Below, piece after piece: positions 1 to 7,508 of a stretch of DNA of 64,000 nucleotides. Location of the stretch: positions 2,108,001-2,172,000 of the forward strand of contig NZ_CP011114.1 in NCBI RefSeq assembly GCF_000993825.1. The letters run 5' to 3'. Each line of letters begins with the position of its first letter. The stretch's first letter is position 1. The notes under the pieces were generated by a model, which saw only the letters and a list, made by a program, of their open reading frames with translations, ran no database searches and was not told where the DNA came from. The translations under genes and the position numbers were made by a program. This stretch comes from Paenibacillus durus ATCC 35681 (GTDB lineage Bacteria > Bacillota > Bacilli > Paenibacillales > Paenibacillaceae).

Positions 1-434
1 CGGCCTCCGACCTCGCGCACCCCTTCTCCCAACCACTTCGCATTCGGCTGCATCCGTTTGATCAGGAAGCTGAGGTCTTGCACAAACTGCTCCATTTCAT
101 TGTTAACCATTCTGTTGTTTGTGGGATTTACGGTTAGATTAATCTCCAGCGTTTCATCGGTGTAGATGATTTTGGGACGCCGTTCGGCGGGATATTTGAT
201 CCTGGCATACTCCTCCGGCATAGGCTCGAAGAAATCCGGCACAAACATGAAAACCTGATTCGGCACTACCTCCGTCCTTTGAAACGAAATGATCTCATCG
301 CCCAGTGCAAGTTCCCCTGCTTGAATCGCTTGGCTGACGTTTTCGGGGGATAATGCGGCTTTCAGCACCTCTTGCTTCTCCATCTGTTCCTGCTTGCCAA
401 TCAGCTCAAGCCATTGTTCGTCCATATGTTCCAT
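1..434 (-). CDS. Unrecognised protein, 3' end cut by window edge
   Basis: An open frame reads leftwards without a stop for about 144 codons and leaves the window. The best start is the ATG at 434, which has AGAGGG six bases upstream; an in-frame ATG at 440 sits directly on that site and is less likely. The visible protein is soluble and acidic at its start (MEHMDEQWLEL), with an early glutamate/glutamine-rich helix, then a predicted mixed alpha/beta part containing RRPKIIYTDETLEINLTVNP. There is no signal peptide or membrane segment. I do not recognise the family. Continuous coding with a good ribosome binding site makes it a real gene, but its function is unknown. Confidence 0.65.
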   Translation of the reverse strand, partial: MEHMDEQWLELIGKQEQMEKQEVLKAALSPENVSQAIQAGELALGDEIISFQRTEVVPNQVFMFVPDFFEPMPEEYARIKYPAERRPKIIYTDETLEINLTVNPTNNRMVNNEMEQFVQDLSFLIKRMQPNAKWLGEGVREVGG

Positions 435-758
435 AGGCATCCCTCTTTCGCTTCAGATTGCATTTGTGCAGCTTTTCTTATGTTCATATATGCTTTCGTG
501 ATGCATCCGTCATGACGAATGCAGATCCGTCGGGTAGACTCCCGGCCAACAATAACTGCAAAAAAAAAGAGCAATGTCCGGTCTTCGTTGAGGTGGTCTA
601 TCTGATTTCTCATAAAAGATAGGAACTTAGAATCAGCTCCAATCAATCGGCAATACCTATATCGACGGAATGTCTTGAGACTTTTAGATATATTTAGAAT
701 TTGTTATCATAAATTGTTATATAGTCCTATTTTATGGGTCTTTCTTCCTATTCAACAG
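435..758. other. Gap without a convincing gene
   Basis: AT-rich stretch upstream of the partial gene. Short open frames here have no ribosome binding site and overlap on both strands. I see no clear promoter pair or palindrome apart from the terminator that follows. Confidence 0.4.
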
Positions 759-795
759 AAAAAAGCCCCGGAAACCGGCTTCGGCTTCTGGGGCT
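759..795 (-). terminator. Rho-independent terminator
   Basis: Inverted repeat AGCCCC...GGGGCT with extra pairing inside (GAA/TTC and CCG/CGG). On the minus strand it is followed by a run of T. It would end transcripts coming from the DUF2255 remnant. Confidence 0.7.
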
Positions 796-810
796 CTCCA
801 ATATTTCTCT

Positions 811-1179
811 TCATGTGCACACAATCTTCTGCCAATTTGTTAATAAACCTCTCACGGAAGCATTACAGCCCCTTCTGTCAAAAGAAAATAAAGTATTAGA
901 CGCGTCGATGAGGTCGTTAATGGGACCGTCAACCGGCTCGAAGGTAACCTCCTTGGTTATACCGGCGGCAGTAATCCGCCCGGCCTTCTGCTGTACCGCG
1001 GCTTGGTACCATCGAGAGTTACGCCCATTATATGCTCGCACATAAAGACCATCGCCGATCATCACGGACCAAATCCAGGTCGGGGTCCCGTAGGTCACCC
1101 CGTCCTCACGGAACGGTGAGATATGAAGGTCATCGGCCTCGGCGATCTGTCGCAGTTCATCTTTAGACCAATTGCTCAT
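811..1179 (-). pseudogene. DUF2255 family protein, C-terminus lost
   Basis: Residues 1 to about 93 match the DUF2255 family as I know it: an N-terminal SNWSKDELRQIAEADDLHI, a central YVRAYNGRNSRWYQAA block and KEVTFEPVDGPIND. After INDLIDA the family normally continues with a DAYRAKY..YL segment. Here the frame runs instead into an unrelated SNTLFSFDRRGCNAS tail, so the gene was cut by a rearrangement near base 897. The start is good: GGAGG seven bases before the ATG at 1179. It follows a lipoprotein remnant and an aldo/keto reductase remnant, so three broken genes lie in a row. The function of DUF2255 is not established. Confidence 0.65.
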
Positions 1180-1191
1180 TATCCAGTCCTC

Positions 1192-1329
1192 CTACAATTT
1201 CGAATGTCCTGAATTATTGCCAATCGTTTCAGCTTCGTCAGGATTAGAGCCTCCACTGTTATTTCCACCACAAGCTGCAGAAGTGAAGCCCAATACCAGA
1301 GCGAGAACCACAGATAATATTTTTCGCAT
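1192..1329 (-). pseudogene. Lipoprotein N-terminus only
   Basis: ATG at 1329 with GGAGGA nine bases upstream encodes a 45-residue peptide. It has a type II signal peptide (MRKILSVVLALVLGFTSAAC; cysteine at residue 20, A at -1) followed by a glycine/asparagine/serine linker. The frame then stops inside the leader of the DUF2255 gene. The linker resembles the start of lipoproteins such as the flavodoxin-type lipoprotein at 20737-21483, but the folded domain is missing. It is in frame with the upstream aldo/keto reductase remnant, so a fused product is also possible. It is most likely a deletion relic. Confidence 0.6.
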
Positions 1330-1632
1330 ACCGTTTGTTCCTCCAGCGTTGTCATTTTCTCCCGCAATTTGTGGAGTGAATTTCGTTGAGATCAGCACAT
1401 CATTACGACTTTTGGTAAAGCTCCCCAGAATCGTTTCTGAAGCGCCCCTCCCATATGCAGCCGCTGTATCCCATAAATTGAATCCGGCATCCATCGCCGC
1501 GTCAAATACCGGCTTTAAGTCGGTTTCTGTAAGATAATTCCCGAAAACGGCATCCCCGCCAGCTTCGCCGGTGCCCCATGACCATGTGCCCAGAGTAATC
1601 GAAGGGATGTTTTCATTCGTCTTTTTAACAAT
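1330..1632 (-). pseudogene. Aldo/keto reductase, N-terminal fragment
   Basis: The minus-strand frame after a stop at 1633-1635 gives an aldo/keto reductase N-terminus: ITLGTWSWGTG, then DAAMDAGFNLWDTAAAYGRG (Asp and Tyr of the AKR active site) and LISTKFTPQIA. No ATG precedes it, and it breaks off after strand 3 of the barrel, running into the lipoprotein leader. About 85 of the usual 310-330 residues remain. It begins 5 bp after the stop of the quinone reductase gene, so it was probably once part of that operon. Confidence 0.7.
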
Positions 1633-1639
1633 CTACTTG

Positions 1640-2188
1640 TTACCGCACGGCAAGTAGCGCAAGTTCAGGGTTCAATGCATAAGTCACGTAATCCTTGGCA
1701 CTTTGCTCAAGCTCCTCGTCTGACAGGTGTTGCATTACCCCGTTCAATATATATGGTGTCAAATAGCGCGTGCCAATCAAGTTACTGGTTGCCTGAAGAG
1801 GTCGCAGTAGCTCTTGGACGGTGTATTTAAAATTGCCGTCTGGCGAATAGTTTTCTTCAGCAGCTCCGGTAGAAACGGCAATCAACAGTTCTTTTCCGTG
1901 CAGCTTATCCCCTTTGCTTCCAAAAGCCCAACCATAGGTAAGGACTACATCCTCCCATTTTTTCAACAATGAAGGCGTACTGTACCAGTAGAAAGGGAAT
2001 TGCAAAATGATGCGGTCGTGCTGCTCCAATAGCCTCTGCTCGGCTGCGACATCGATTTTCTCATCGGAGTAAGCCTCATAGACACGGTGAACGGTGACGC
2101 CCACTTGCTTCTCCATTTCTTCCGTCAAGCGTCGATTAATACGGGAAGCCGTTAAATCGGGGTGAAAAACAAGAACGAGTGTTTTCAT
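1640..2188 (-). CDS. NAD(P)H-dependent flavodoxin-fold oxidoreductase (quinone reductase type)
   Basis: The 182-residue protein belongs to the KefF/MdaB/NQO1-like flavodoxin-fold family: an N-terminal strand MKTLVLVFHPDL followed by the FMN phosphate-loop helix (SRINRRLTEEM), the QFPFYWYSTPSLLKKW block that shapes the flavin/quinone pocket, and a GKELLIAVSTGA strand. Members reduce quinones or related electrophiles with two electrons from NAD(P)H in the cytoplasm. The ATG at 2188 has AAGGAG upstream. It sits below a 4-oxalocrotonate tautomerase-like gene and between aldo/keto reductase remnants, and the divergent TetR gene at 2968 may control the group. A paralogue lies at 32156-32731. The true substrate is not evident. 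Confidence 0.85.
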   Translation of the reverse strand: MKTLVLVFHPDLTASRINRRLTEEMEKQVGVTVHRVYEAYSDEKIDVAAEQRLLEQHDRIILQFPFYWYSTPSLLKKWEDVVLTYGWAFGSKGDKLHGKELLIAVSTGAAEENYSPDGNFKYTVQELLRPLQATSNLIGTRYLTPYILNGVMQHLSDEELEQSAKDYVTYALNPELALLAVR

Positions 2189-2213
2189 TGCAAAATCTCT
2201 CCTTAAAGAATAA

Positions 2214-2237
2214 TTTTTTCTTCCTTATAAAGCGGCA
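2214..2237. repeat. 24-bp exact direct repeat, copy 1
   Basis: The same 24 bases (T-run, CTTCCTTATAAAGCGGCA) occur at 2736-2759 inside the aldo/keto reductase remnant, where they encode LPLYKEE. Copy 1 lies in the leader of the quinone reductase gene, so it looks like a small displaced scrap of the reductase. Confidence 0.75.
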
Positions 2238-2277
2238 TTACCAAGTTTCACATCCTGCATTTATTAGTCCTCACTTT

Positions 2278-2475
2278 TCAATGAATGTTGTCATCTCTGT
2301 CAGCTAAAAGCTGCCCTGCAACACCTATATTATCTCTTTCATTTTCCTTTACGAAAACAAAGAATGCTTGTTCAGGTATATTCATAATATTTGAAGCTGA
2401 TGCGGTAAGTTCATTTACTAGCTTTCTTTTTTGTTCTTTAGTTAATTTAGCTGCTTCAATTGTTATCACAGGCAT
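2278..2475 (-). CDS. 4-oxalocrotonate tautomerase family protein
   Basis: The 65-residue protein has the tautomerase hallmark: the initiator Met is followed directly by Pro (MPVITIEAAKLTKEQKRKL), so after Met removal Pro1 is the catalytic base. The length fits the 60-70 residue 4-OT/DmpI group, which works as hexamers on enol/keto pairs of hydroxymuconate-type compounds. The ATG at 2475 is preceded by AGGAGG at good spacing. It lies between an aldo/keto reductase remnant and a quinone reductase, as is common in Gram-positive electrophile or aromatic-response operons. Substrate unknown. The second canonical arginine near residue 11 is replaced by Lys, as in many paralogues. Confidence 0.8.
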   Translation of the reverse strand: MPVITIEAAKLTKEQKRKLVNELTASASNIMNIPEQAFFVFVKENERDNIGVAGQLLADRDDNIH

Positions 2476-2494
2476 AATTTTGTCCTCCTTGTTT

Positions 2495-2808
2495 ACTTAA
2501 AAATGACCAACGATTCGATGCGGTACATACGGTTCTTCCAAGCTACGCAAGTGCGATATGAAAGCGGCGAACGCCGTGGTTCTCTGCAAGATTCGCAACC
2601 CGGTTTACCACAGCTGGTCTGCGTCTGCTGTGGCATCATATTTTTGTTTTGCAACTTGATCGGTTCCGGTACGATGCGTTGTTGCCTCCCGAGCCAATCT
2701 TCCTCCCACGAGCGGGCTGTAGGCATAACCCCGATTTTTTTCTTCCTTATAAAGCGGCAACACCTCCCTCTCCTCTTCACGGCAAATGAGGTTCAAATGA
2801 TTTTGCAT
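2495..2808 (-). pseudogene. Aldo/keto reductase, C-terminal fragment with frameshift and nonsense codon
   Basis: The minus strand encodes NHLNLICREEEREVLPLY, YSPLVGGRLARE and VAKQKYDATADADQ, a typical second half of an aldo/keto reductase. After DQL one G is missing; restoring it continues the match as VNRVANLAENHGVRRFHIALA. A TAG then stands where the family has Trp (ALAWL). The first half is absent. The remnant faces away from the TetR gene at 2968 and lies just upstream of the tautomerase, so it was probably the first gene of the TetR-controlled operon. Confidence 0.75.
2736..2759. repeat. 24-bp exact direct repeat, copy 2
   Basis: Identical to 2214-2237. This copy is in its native place inside the aldo/keto reductase remnant. 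Confidence 0.75.
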
Positions 2809-2832
2809 GGGCTACTCCAAACGAAATAAACA

Positions 2833-2923
2833 TTGATTGCTTAATCAACCCGCGTTTATAATTCTAAGCGGAAACAAAATCCTTGCAATGGGCAGTTCCT
2901 CGCGATGTGTGGATTACTCAACA
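2833..2923 (+). promoter_or_regulatory. TetR-type promoter with two operator-like palindromes
   Basis: TTGATTGCTTAATCAA (2833-2848) contains a -35-like TTGATT, 18 bp before TATAAT at 2857-2862. A second site, TGTGGATTACTCAACA, lies at 2908-2923. Closely similar sites precede the other TetR genes or remnants near 14.6, 18.4, 19.3 and 22.8 kb. The consensus is about TTGTKGATTANTCMACAA. Probably the autoregulatory operator and also that of the divergent reductase operon. Confidence 0.6.
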
Positions 2924-2967
2924 AACCATAAATAATTGCCTATTATTTAAGAAGGGGGACTTTAGAA

Positions 2968-3513
2968 ATGACAAAAGTAGATAGACGGGTACTCAAATCT
3001 CAAGAAGCGATAAAGAAAGCAATTCTTGAACTAATGACTGAAAAAAACTTCGATGACATTACAATCCGGGATATTTCCGACAGGGCAAATGTTAATCGAG
3101 GCACAATCTATCTCCATTACGCGGATAAATTTGACTTGCTTGATAAGATTATCGAAGAACATATAAGCAATCTCCGTGAACTTTGCCATTCTGCATCTGA
3201 TATGACTTTCAAAGAAGGAAATTATGTTTGGTTTGAATACTTTGCGAGTAATTATTTATTCTTTTCCACAATGTTGACCACAAAAAGCGCGGCTCATTTT
3301 CGTAGTCGGTTCCTTGACTTAGTCGTCCAAGAGTATAGCGTTGAGGTGGATGTAACCGATGGAAAAAATCAAGGATTAAGCGAAGAGGTTATTCTTCAAT
3401 TCTTTGGGGCAGCTGTCATTGGGGCAGTGGAATGGTGGTTTAAGAATGGAATGCCACTTCCACCTCGTGTTATGGCAGAACAGACAGGGGTATTGTTGGA
3501 TAGGAATTTTTGA
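2968..3513 (+). CDS. TetR/AcrR family transcriptional regulator (copy 1)
   Basis: The 181-residue regulator has a TetR helix-turn-helix at about residues 8-55: SQEAIKKAILELMTEKNF, then ITIRDISDRANVNRGTIYLH and YADKFDLLDKI. The C-terminal half carries the VEWWFKNGMPLPP block seen in TetR_C_8-like members. The ATG at 2968 follows a GGGGG-rich ribosome binding site. It has two relatives in this window (14744-15286 and 18509-19051) and at least one truncated relative (19339). It is divergent from a reductase/tautomerase gene set and has two palindromes in its leader, so it is most likely a ligand-responsive repressor of that set. The ligand is not known. Confidence 0.88.
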   Translation: MTKVDRRVLKSQEAIKKAILELMTEKNFDDITIRDISDRANVNRGTIYLHYADKFDLLDKIIEEHISNLRELCHSASDMTFKEGNYVWFEYFASNYLFFSTMLTTKSAAHFRSRFLDLVVQEYSVEVDVTDGKNQGLSEEVILQFFGAAVIGAVEWWFKNGMPLPPRVMAEQTGVLLDRNF

Positions 3514-3584
3514 TTAATAGGCTGCCGATGTGAAGGGGGGCAGGTTCGCATTTGTTGTTCACTGTGATGAATGCACATTAACTT

Positions 3585-3615
3585 AAGCGGCGATGGATCA
3601 ATTCCTTCGCCGCTT
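3585..3615. other. Hairpin between convergent genes
   Basis: AAGCGGCGA and TCGCCGCTT pair across a 13-base loop between the TetR gene and the end of the ABC operon. There is no T-run on either strand, so intrinsic termination is uncertain. Confidence 0.4.
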
Positions 3616-3638
3616 GTTGAAGTCCTTTTGTAGGACTA

Positions 3639-4406
3639 TCATACTCGCTTTTTATACGCTCTCATTGCAAAGATATAAGCCATGAGCATAATTCCAACAC
3701 ACCACGCGAGAGCGATCCATATATCGTTGCCGAGCGGCTGACCTGACAGCAATGCGCGGATGGCTTCTACGATCGAGGTCACCGGCTGGTTTTCGGCAAA
3801 GACGCGAACGACGGTCGGCATCGACTCGGTTGGCACAAATGCCGAGCTGATAAATGGCAGGAAGATAATCGGGTAGGTAAAGGCGCTCGCGCCATCGACC
3901 GTTTTTGCGGACAGTCCGGCAATTGCTGCGACCCAAGTTAAGGCCAGAATAAACAGCGCGAGTATGCCGGCTACGGTAAGCCATGGCAGCACTCCCGCGG
4001 ACGAACGAAAACCCATAGTCAACGCTACGAGAATGATGACGACCACCGATATGGCGTTGGATACCAGCGAAGTCAGCACATGCCCCCAAAGCAAGGCGGA
4101 ACGTGAAATCGGCATGGTGTGAAAACGCTCGAATATGCCCCTCTGCACATCGGTAAACAAACGGAAAGCCGTGTAGGATATTCCGCTGGCAATAGCCATA
4201 AGGAGTATTCCGGGTAAGAGGTAATTCACATAGTTATCCGTTCCGGTTTGAATTGCGCCGCCGAACACATAGACGAATAGCAACATAAACGCGATCGGCA
4301 TGAGGGTGACCGTGATGATGGTGTCCATACTGCGGAAAATGTGACGCATGGAACGTCCAAGCATAACGCTAATATCGATGAAGAAATGTTTCTTTGCCGC
4401 CTCCAT
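3639..4406 (-). CDS. ABC-2 type exporter permease
   Basis: The 255-residue membrane protein has six predicted hydrophobic segments and the ABC2 membrane signature late in the chain (YPIIFLPFISSAFVPTESMP, then NQPVTSIVEAIRALL). This is the DrrB/NodJ-like arrangement of drug and polyketide exporters. It is the last gene of a four-gene minus-strand operon after PadR, a pentapeptide-repeat protein and the ATPase; its ATG, with GGAGGG, lies 3 bp after the ATPase stop. Together with the ATPase it should form a dimeric exporter in the plasma membrane. The substrate cannot be read from sequence; drug or antibiotic export is the usual role. Confidence 0.88.
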   Translation of the reverse strand: MEAAKKHFFIDISVMLGRSMRHIFRSMDTIITVTLMPIAFMLLFVYVFGGAIQTGTDNYVNYLLPGILLMAIASGISYTAFRLFTDVQRGIFERFHTMPISRSALLWGHVLTSLVSNAISVVVIILVALTMGFRSSAGVLPWLTVAGILALFILALTWVAAIAGLSAKTVDGASAFTYPIIFLPFISSAFVPTESMPTVVRVFAENQPVTSIVEAIRALLSGQPLGNDIWIALAWCVGIMLMAYIFAMRAYKKRV

Positions 4407-4409
4407 TTA

Positions 4410-5177
4410 CTATCCCTCCTGTTTGCCGACGATTGCGAGGAAGATCTCCTCTAATGTCGGTTGTTTTTCAACATACTCCACCTTTGCGGACGGGAACATC
4501 TTTTTTAGCTCTGGGAGCGTGCCGCTCGCGATAATCCTGCCTTCGTGCAAAATGGCAATCCGGTCGGCAAGCTGCTCGGCCTCCTCCAAATACTGTGTGG
4601 TGAGAAGTACTGTCGTCCCGCCGTCGGCAAGCTCCTTGACAATCTTCCAAACCTCGATCCGTGCCTCCGGGTCAAGCCCGGTGGTCGGCTCATCTAGAAA
4701 AATGATTTGCGGTTTTCCCACAAGGCTCAAGGCGATGTCGAGCCTGCGGCGCATCCCCCCCGAGTAAGTAGACACTCTGCGGTCTGCAGCGTCTGTCAGG
4801 CCGAAGCGTATTAACACGTCTTCCGCAACCTGGCGTGGGTTTTTGAGGTATCTCAGCTTGGCAATCATGATCAGATTTTCCCGTCCAGTCAAAATTTCAT
4901 CCACGGCGGCAAATTGCCCGGTCAGACTGATCGCCTGCCGCACGTGATCGGGTTTAGATGAAACATCGAATCCGTTTATGGCTGCGGTTCCGCCGTCTGG
5001 TTTGAGCAGCGTAGTGAGGATTTTGACAACCGTTGTCTTGCCTGCCCCGTTGGAACCAAGGAGAGCGAAAATACTGCCCTTTTCCACCTCGAAATCTACG
5101 CCCTTCAGCACTTGATGCTGCTTGTAGGATTTTTGCAGTCCTTTTACTTGAATGGACTTGGTTTGCACGGTTTGCAT
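4410..5177 (-). CDS. ABC transporter ATP-binding protein (DrrA type)
   Basis: The ATPase has Walker A GSNGAGKT, Q-loop (SLTGQFAAVDEILTGREN), signature YSGGMRRRL, Walker B IIFLDEPTTGLDP and a switch region TTQYLEEAEQLADR, followed by a short DrrA-type C-terminal domain. The start chosen is ATG 5177, which has GGGAGGT nine bases upstream; an upstream in-frame extension to 5243 overlaps the preceding gene and lacks a site. The length is then 255 residues, short for DrrA-type ATPases. It drives the permease encoded directly downstream. The operon is probably controlled by PadR at 6072-6401. Confidence 0.9.
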   Translation of the reverse strand: MQTVQTKSIQVKGLQKSYKQHQVLKGVDFEVEKGSIFALLGSNGAGKTTVVKILTTLLKPDGGTAAINGFDVSSKPDHVRQAISLTGQFAAVDEILTGRENLIMIAKLRYLKNPRQVAEDVLIRFGLTDAADRRVSTYSGGMRRRLDIALSLVGKPQIIFLDEPTTGLDPEARIEVWKIVKELADGGTTVLLTTQYLEEAEQLADRIAILHEGRIIASGTLPELKKMFPSAKVEYVEKQPTLEEIFLAIVGKQEG

Positions 5178-5190
5178 CGGATTACCTCCC

Positions 5191-6057
5191 TTAAATGACA
5201 GTAACTTTTGACAAATCGGCTTCCATGCCTTTGAGCAGAGCAAAGGTCAGTTTATCCATCGTTGCTCCGTCAAAACAGATGGTTTTGATTGCGCGATAAT
5301 ACTTCTTTGACAAGGTAAACGCAGACTGAAATGATACATTTTTGAGTGTAGCGCCCCTGAACGAAACTTCGTTTAATGCCGCTTTGTCAAACGTAACACC
5401 GATAAAAGTTTGCCCGTCGAAACATAGCCCGCGAAGGTCGGAATATTTGAAGTTGACGCCATCAAATAAACAACTTTCGAAAATTGTTTTTCTAAGATCG
5501 GTCATCGTTAACGTCACGTCGGTTAGTTTTACGCCTGTGAATTTGGCTCCGTCAAGCCCCGACTTGCTGAAATTGGTTCTTACGAGGATCGTCTTATTGA
5601 AGCTTGCATTTGCCAGGTCAAGCGCGGATAGGCTGCAGTCCGTCAGATTCGCGCCGTCAAAATTGGCTTCTCGTACGTCGCTGCTCTTAAACGAACTGCC
5701 GGTCAAATCTGCGCCCGAAAAGTCGGAACCGTGCAACGCGCTACCTTTAAACTGTCCTTTATGGGCCGTAACGCCTGCAAAGTCGCTTTTCGCCAGGTTG
5801 CTTGCGCTAAAGTTTGTCAGTACTTGCCGTTCCAGCGAGCGGGAGAGGTTAGCGACCTCCAGAATCGTCTGCTCAATGTCACCGATACTCTCAATAGTCA
5901 TCTTAAACGCTGTTTCATCGTCTTTACCTTCAGCTCTGAGTTCACTATACCGTTCCTGTAAATCGGAGAGCAGGTCGGCCTTTAATTCGGTGACGCTTTT
6001 TACCCCGTCGTATGGCGTAAAAACGCCGTTCAAATAGTCCGTCAATCTCTGATTCAT
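5191..6057 (-). CDS. Pentapeptide-repeat protein with N-terminal permease-prefix-like domain
   Basis: Residues 1-75 form a helical domain (LTDYLNGVFTPYDGVKSVTE, LQERYSELRAEGKDDE) like the regulatory prefix found in front of some FtsX or ABC permeases and in HAAS proteins. From about residue 85 to 270 there are tandem A/C-D/N-L/F-X-X pentapeptides (SNLAKSDFAGV, SDFSGADLTGSSF, ANFDGANLTDCSL) that should fold as a right-handed beta-helix. Pentapeptide proteins can mimic DNA and protect gyrase, but many have other roles. ATG 6057 (a TTG at 6060 is the alternative) follows AAGGAGG. It lies between PadR and the exporter ATPase, so it is probably part of a resistance or stress module. Confidence 0.8.
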   Translation of the reverse strand: MNQRLTDYLNGVFTPYDGVKSVTELKADLLSDLQERYSELRAEGKDDETAFKMTIESIGDIEQTILEVANLSRSLERQVLTNFSASNLAKSDFAGVTAHKGQFKGSALHGSDFSGADLTGSSFKSSDVREANFDGANLTDCSLSALDLANASFNKTILVRTNFSKSGLDGAKFTGVKLTDVTLTMTDLRKTIFESCLFDGVNFKYSDLRGLCFDGQTFIGVTFDKAALNEVSFRGATLKNVSFQSAFTLSKKYYRAIKTICFDGATMDKLTFALLKGMEADLSKVTVI

Positions 6058-6071
6058 CAAATCAAACCTCC

Positions 6072-6401
6072 TTATAATAAGTTATCTAACACGCGCTTTG
6101 CATACTCCCAATTGCTTTTGTTACGGGCGTAAGTCTCCTTGCCCCTTTCGGTAATCCTAAAATACTTGCGCCGTCCGCCCTGTGATTCATCGCCCCAATA
6201 CCACTCGATGTCGCCGTCTGCTTCAAGCCGCCGGAAGCTGGAGTACATCGTGGCTTCCTTTAATTCATACTCGCCGCCCGAACGCTCGGCAATCAGCTTG
6301 ACAATCTCGTAACCGTAACGATCAGCTTCGGATAAGAGCCGTAAAATCATCGTATCCGTATGTCCGCGCAACAGGTCGGATGTGATCTTGTTCTCGCTCA
6401 T
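6072..6401 (-). CDS. PadR family transcriptional regulator
   Basis: The 109-residue winged-helix regulator has the PadR pattern: LLRGHTDTMILRLLSEADRYGYEIVK, then ATMYSSFRRLEADGDIEWYW and RRKYFRITERGKE. This is a short PadR with only a small C-terminal helix for dimerisation. ATG 6401 has GGAGGTGA upstream. It is the first gene of the operon with the pentapeptide protein and the ABC exporter. Its promoter carries a perfect inverted repeat between the -35 and -10 boxes, which fits autorepression relieved by a compound the exporter handles. The ligand is unknown. Confidence 0.9.
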   Translation of the reverse strand: MSENKITSDLLRGHTDTMILRLLSEADRYGYEIVKLIAERSGGEYELKEATMYSSFRRLEADGDIEWYWGDESQGGRRKYFRITERGKETYARNKSNWEYAKRVLDNLL

Positions 6402-6421
6402 TCAATCACCTCCACACCAGC

Positions 6422-6450
6422 ATGATAAGACATATTACTATGTCTGTCAA
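6422..6450 (-). promoter_or_regulatory. PadR operon promoter with operator in the spacer
   Basis: On the minus strand TTGACA (6445-6450) and TATCAT (6422-6427) are 17 bp apart. The spacer holds the perfect inverted repeat GACATA-GTAA-TATGTC (6429-6444), a typical PadR-like site (ATAC/ATGT-rich) placed to block RNA polymerase. Confidence 0.75.
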
Positions 6451-6502
6451 GGTAATACTTTAATTATAGTACTTTGTCTAAAATAATTCATGCATCCATA
6501 AT

Positions 6503-6528
6503 AAAAAACCGCGCAGAGCGCGGTTTTC
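6503..6528 (-). terminator. Rho-independent terminator of the epimerase gene
   Basis: AAAACCGCGC-AGA-GCGCGGTTTT hairpin with a T-run on the minus strand, directly after the epimerase stop. Confidence 0.85.
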
Positions 6529-6548
6529 TTGGGAGTATACTTGCGATG

Positions 6549-7508
6549 TCATTCAATTTCAAACCACTGATGTTCCACCATATAGGCAACACTTTCTTCC
6601 ACGGTTTCCAAAAGCGTATGTCTTGGATAATATTCAAGCAGGCGTTTTCCTTTTTCAATACTATAATAACCGCTGCGGACGATATGATAGTATGTCCGAT
6701 CAATATAATCCTTATCGTTTGTATAGTTACACCATTCGTCCCACGGAAGAAACTTAATTTTTTCCTCCTGCCCGAAATAACGGTACATCGCTTGTGCATA
6801 ACCCAGCAAAGTAATAGATTCTGCACCTACTGCATGAAAACTCTCGCCTAAGGCTGATTTCCGATGAGTAATTGCATTAAAGAAAACCTGCGCCACATCG
6901 TCTGCATGCACATGATGCAATGTTTCCATACCAAAATTCGGAAGTGTAATTTCTTCTCCACGCCGGATTTTGTCAAAAATCCAATAATCATGATTGGCAG
7001 TTGGATTCATAATAACCCATCCTGGACCTGAAATCTGTCCTGGCATGATAACAGTCTCTGGAAAACCCTCCTGCCGGTAAAGGTTATGTAGGTACTCCTC
7101 GCTTTTCGCTTTCTGTATACCATATTCGTCTAACGGAAATTTAGGCTGGTCTTCAATTACTGGCAAAGCAGTTGACTTACCATGCGCCCAAATAGAGGAG
7201 CAGAAAATATAGTGGGAGAGATTTGTATTTTTCAGGGCTTCTGCCATACATTTTGTATCTAACAGCGAAAAGTTGATTAAATCAACAACAACATCTGCAT
7301 TTATTGCAGCAATTTTTCTTTCAAATTCTCCTTCCGATTCTTTATCTCGGTCAAGAGTCATCTGTTCAACATCTCTCCAAGCAGCATCTTCCTTGTAGGG
7401 TTTGCTTTGTCCACGAGTAATGCTAATTACCTTATGTCCTGCTTTGACTAACTTAGGAACGAGATAGGTTCCAATATGACCACTTCCACCAATCACAACA
7501 ATTTTCAT
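6549..7508 (-). CDS. NAD-dependent epimerase/dehydratase family protein
   Basis: The 319-residue extended SDR protein has a Rossmann start (KIVVIGGSGHIGTYLVPKL), the downstream strand DVVVDLINF, the serine region HYIFCSSIWAHG, and YGIQKAKSE, the catalytic YxxxK. The C-terminal part resembles nucleotide-sugar epimerases. The substrate cannot be named. ATG 7508 has AAGGAGGGA and overlaps the stop of the MerR gene by 4 bp (ATGA), so the two are translationally coupled. The MerR promoter with 19-bp spacing upstream probably controls both genes. Confidence 0.88.
   Translation of the reverse strand: MKIVVIGGSGHIGTYLVPKLVKAGHKVISITRGQSKPYKEDAAWRDVEQMTLDRDKESEGEFERKIAAINADVVVDLINFSLLDTKCMAEALKNTNLSHYIFCSSIWAHGKSTALPVIEDQPKFPLDEYGIQKAKSEEYLHNLYRQEGFPETVIMPGQISGPGWVIMNPTANHDYWIFDKIRRGEEITLPNFGMETLHHVHADDVAQVFFNAITHRKSALGESFHAVGAESITLLGYAQAMYRYFGQEEKIKFLPWDEWCNYTNDKDYIDRTYYHIVRSGYYSIEKGKRLLEYYPRHTLLETVEESVAYMVEHQWFEIE

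Noticed and set aside
401..646. 81-codon minus-strand frame overlapping the partial gene start
   Set aside because: No ribosome binding site; overlaps the better-supported gene in another frame; composition not protein-like.
675..1045. Plus-strand frames of 74 and 103 codons
   Set aside because: They cover a terminator and the antisense of the DUF2255 remnant; no start signal.
5342..6037. 231-codon plus-strand frame
   Set aside because: Shadow of the pentapeptide-repeat gene, produced by its regular codon pattern.
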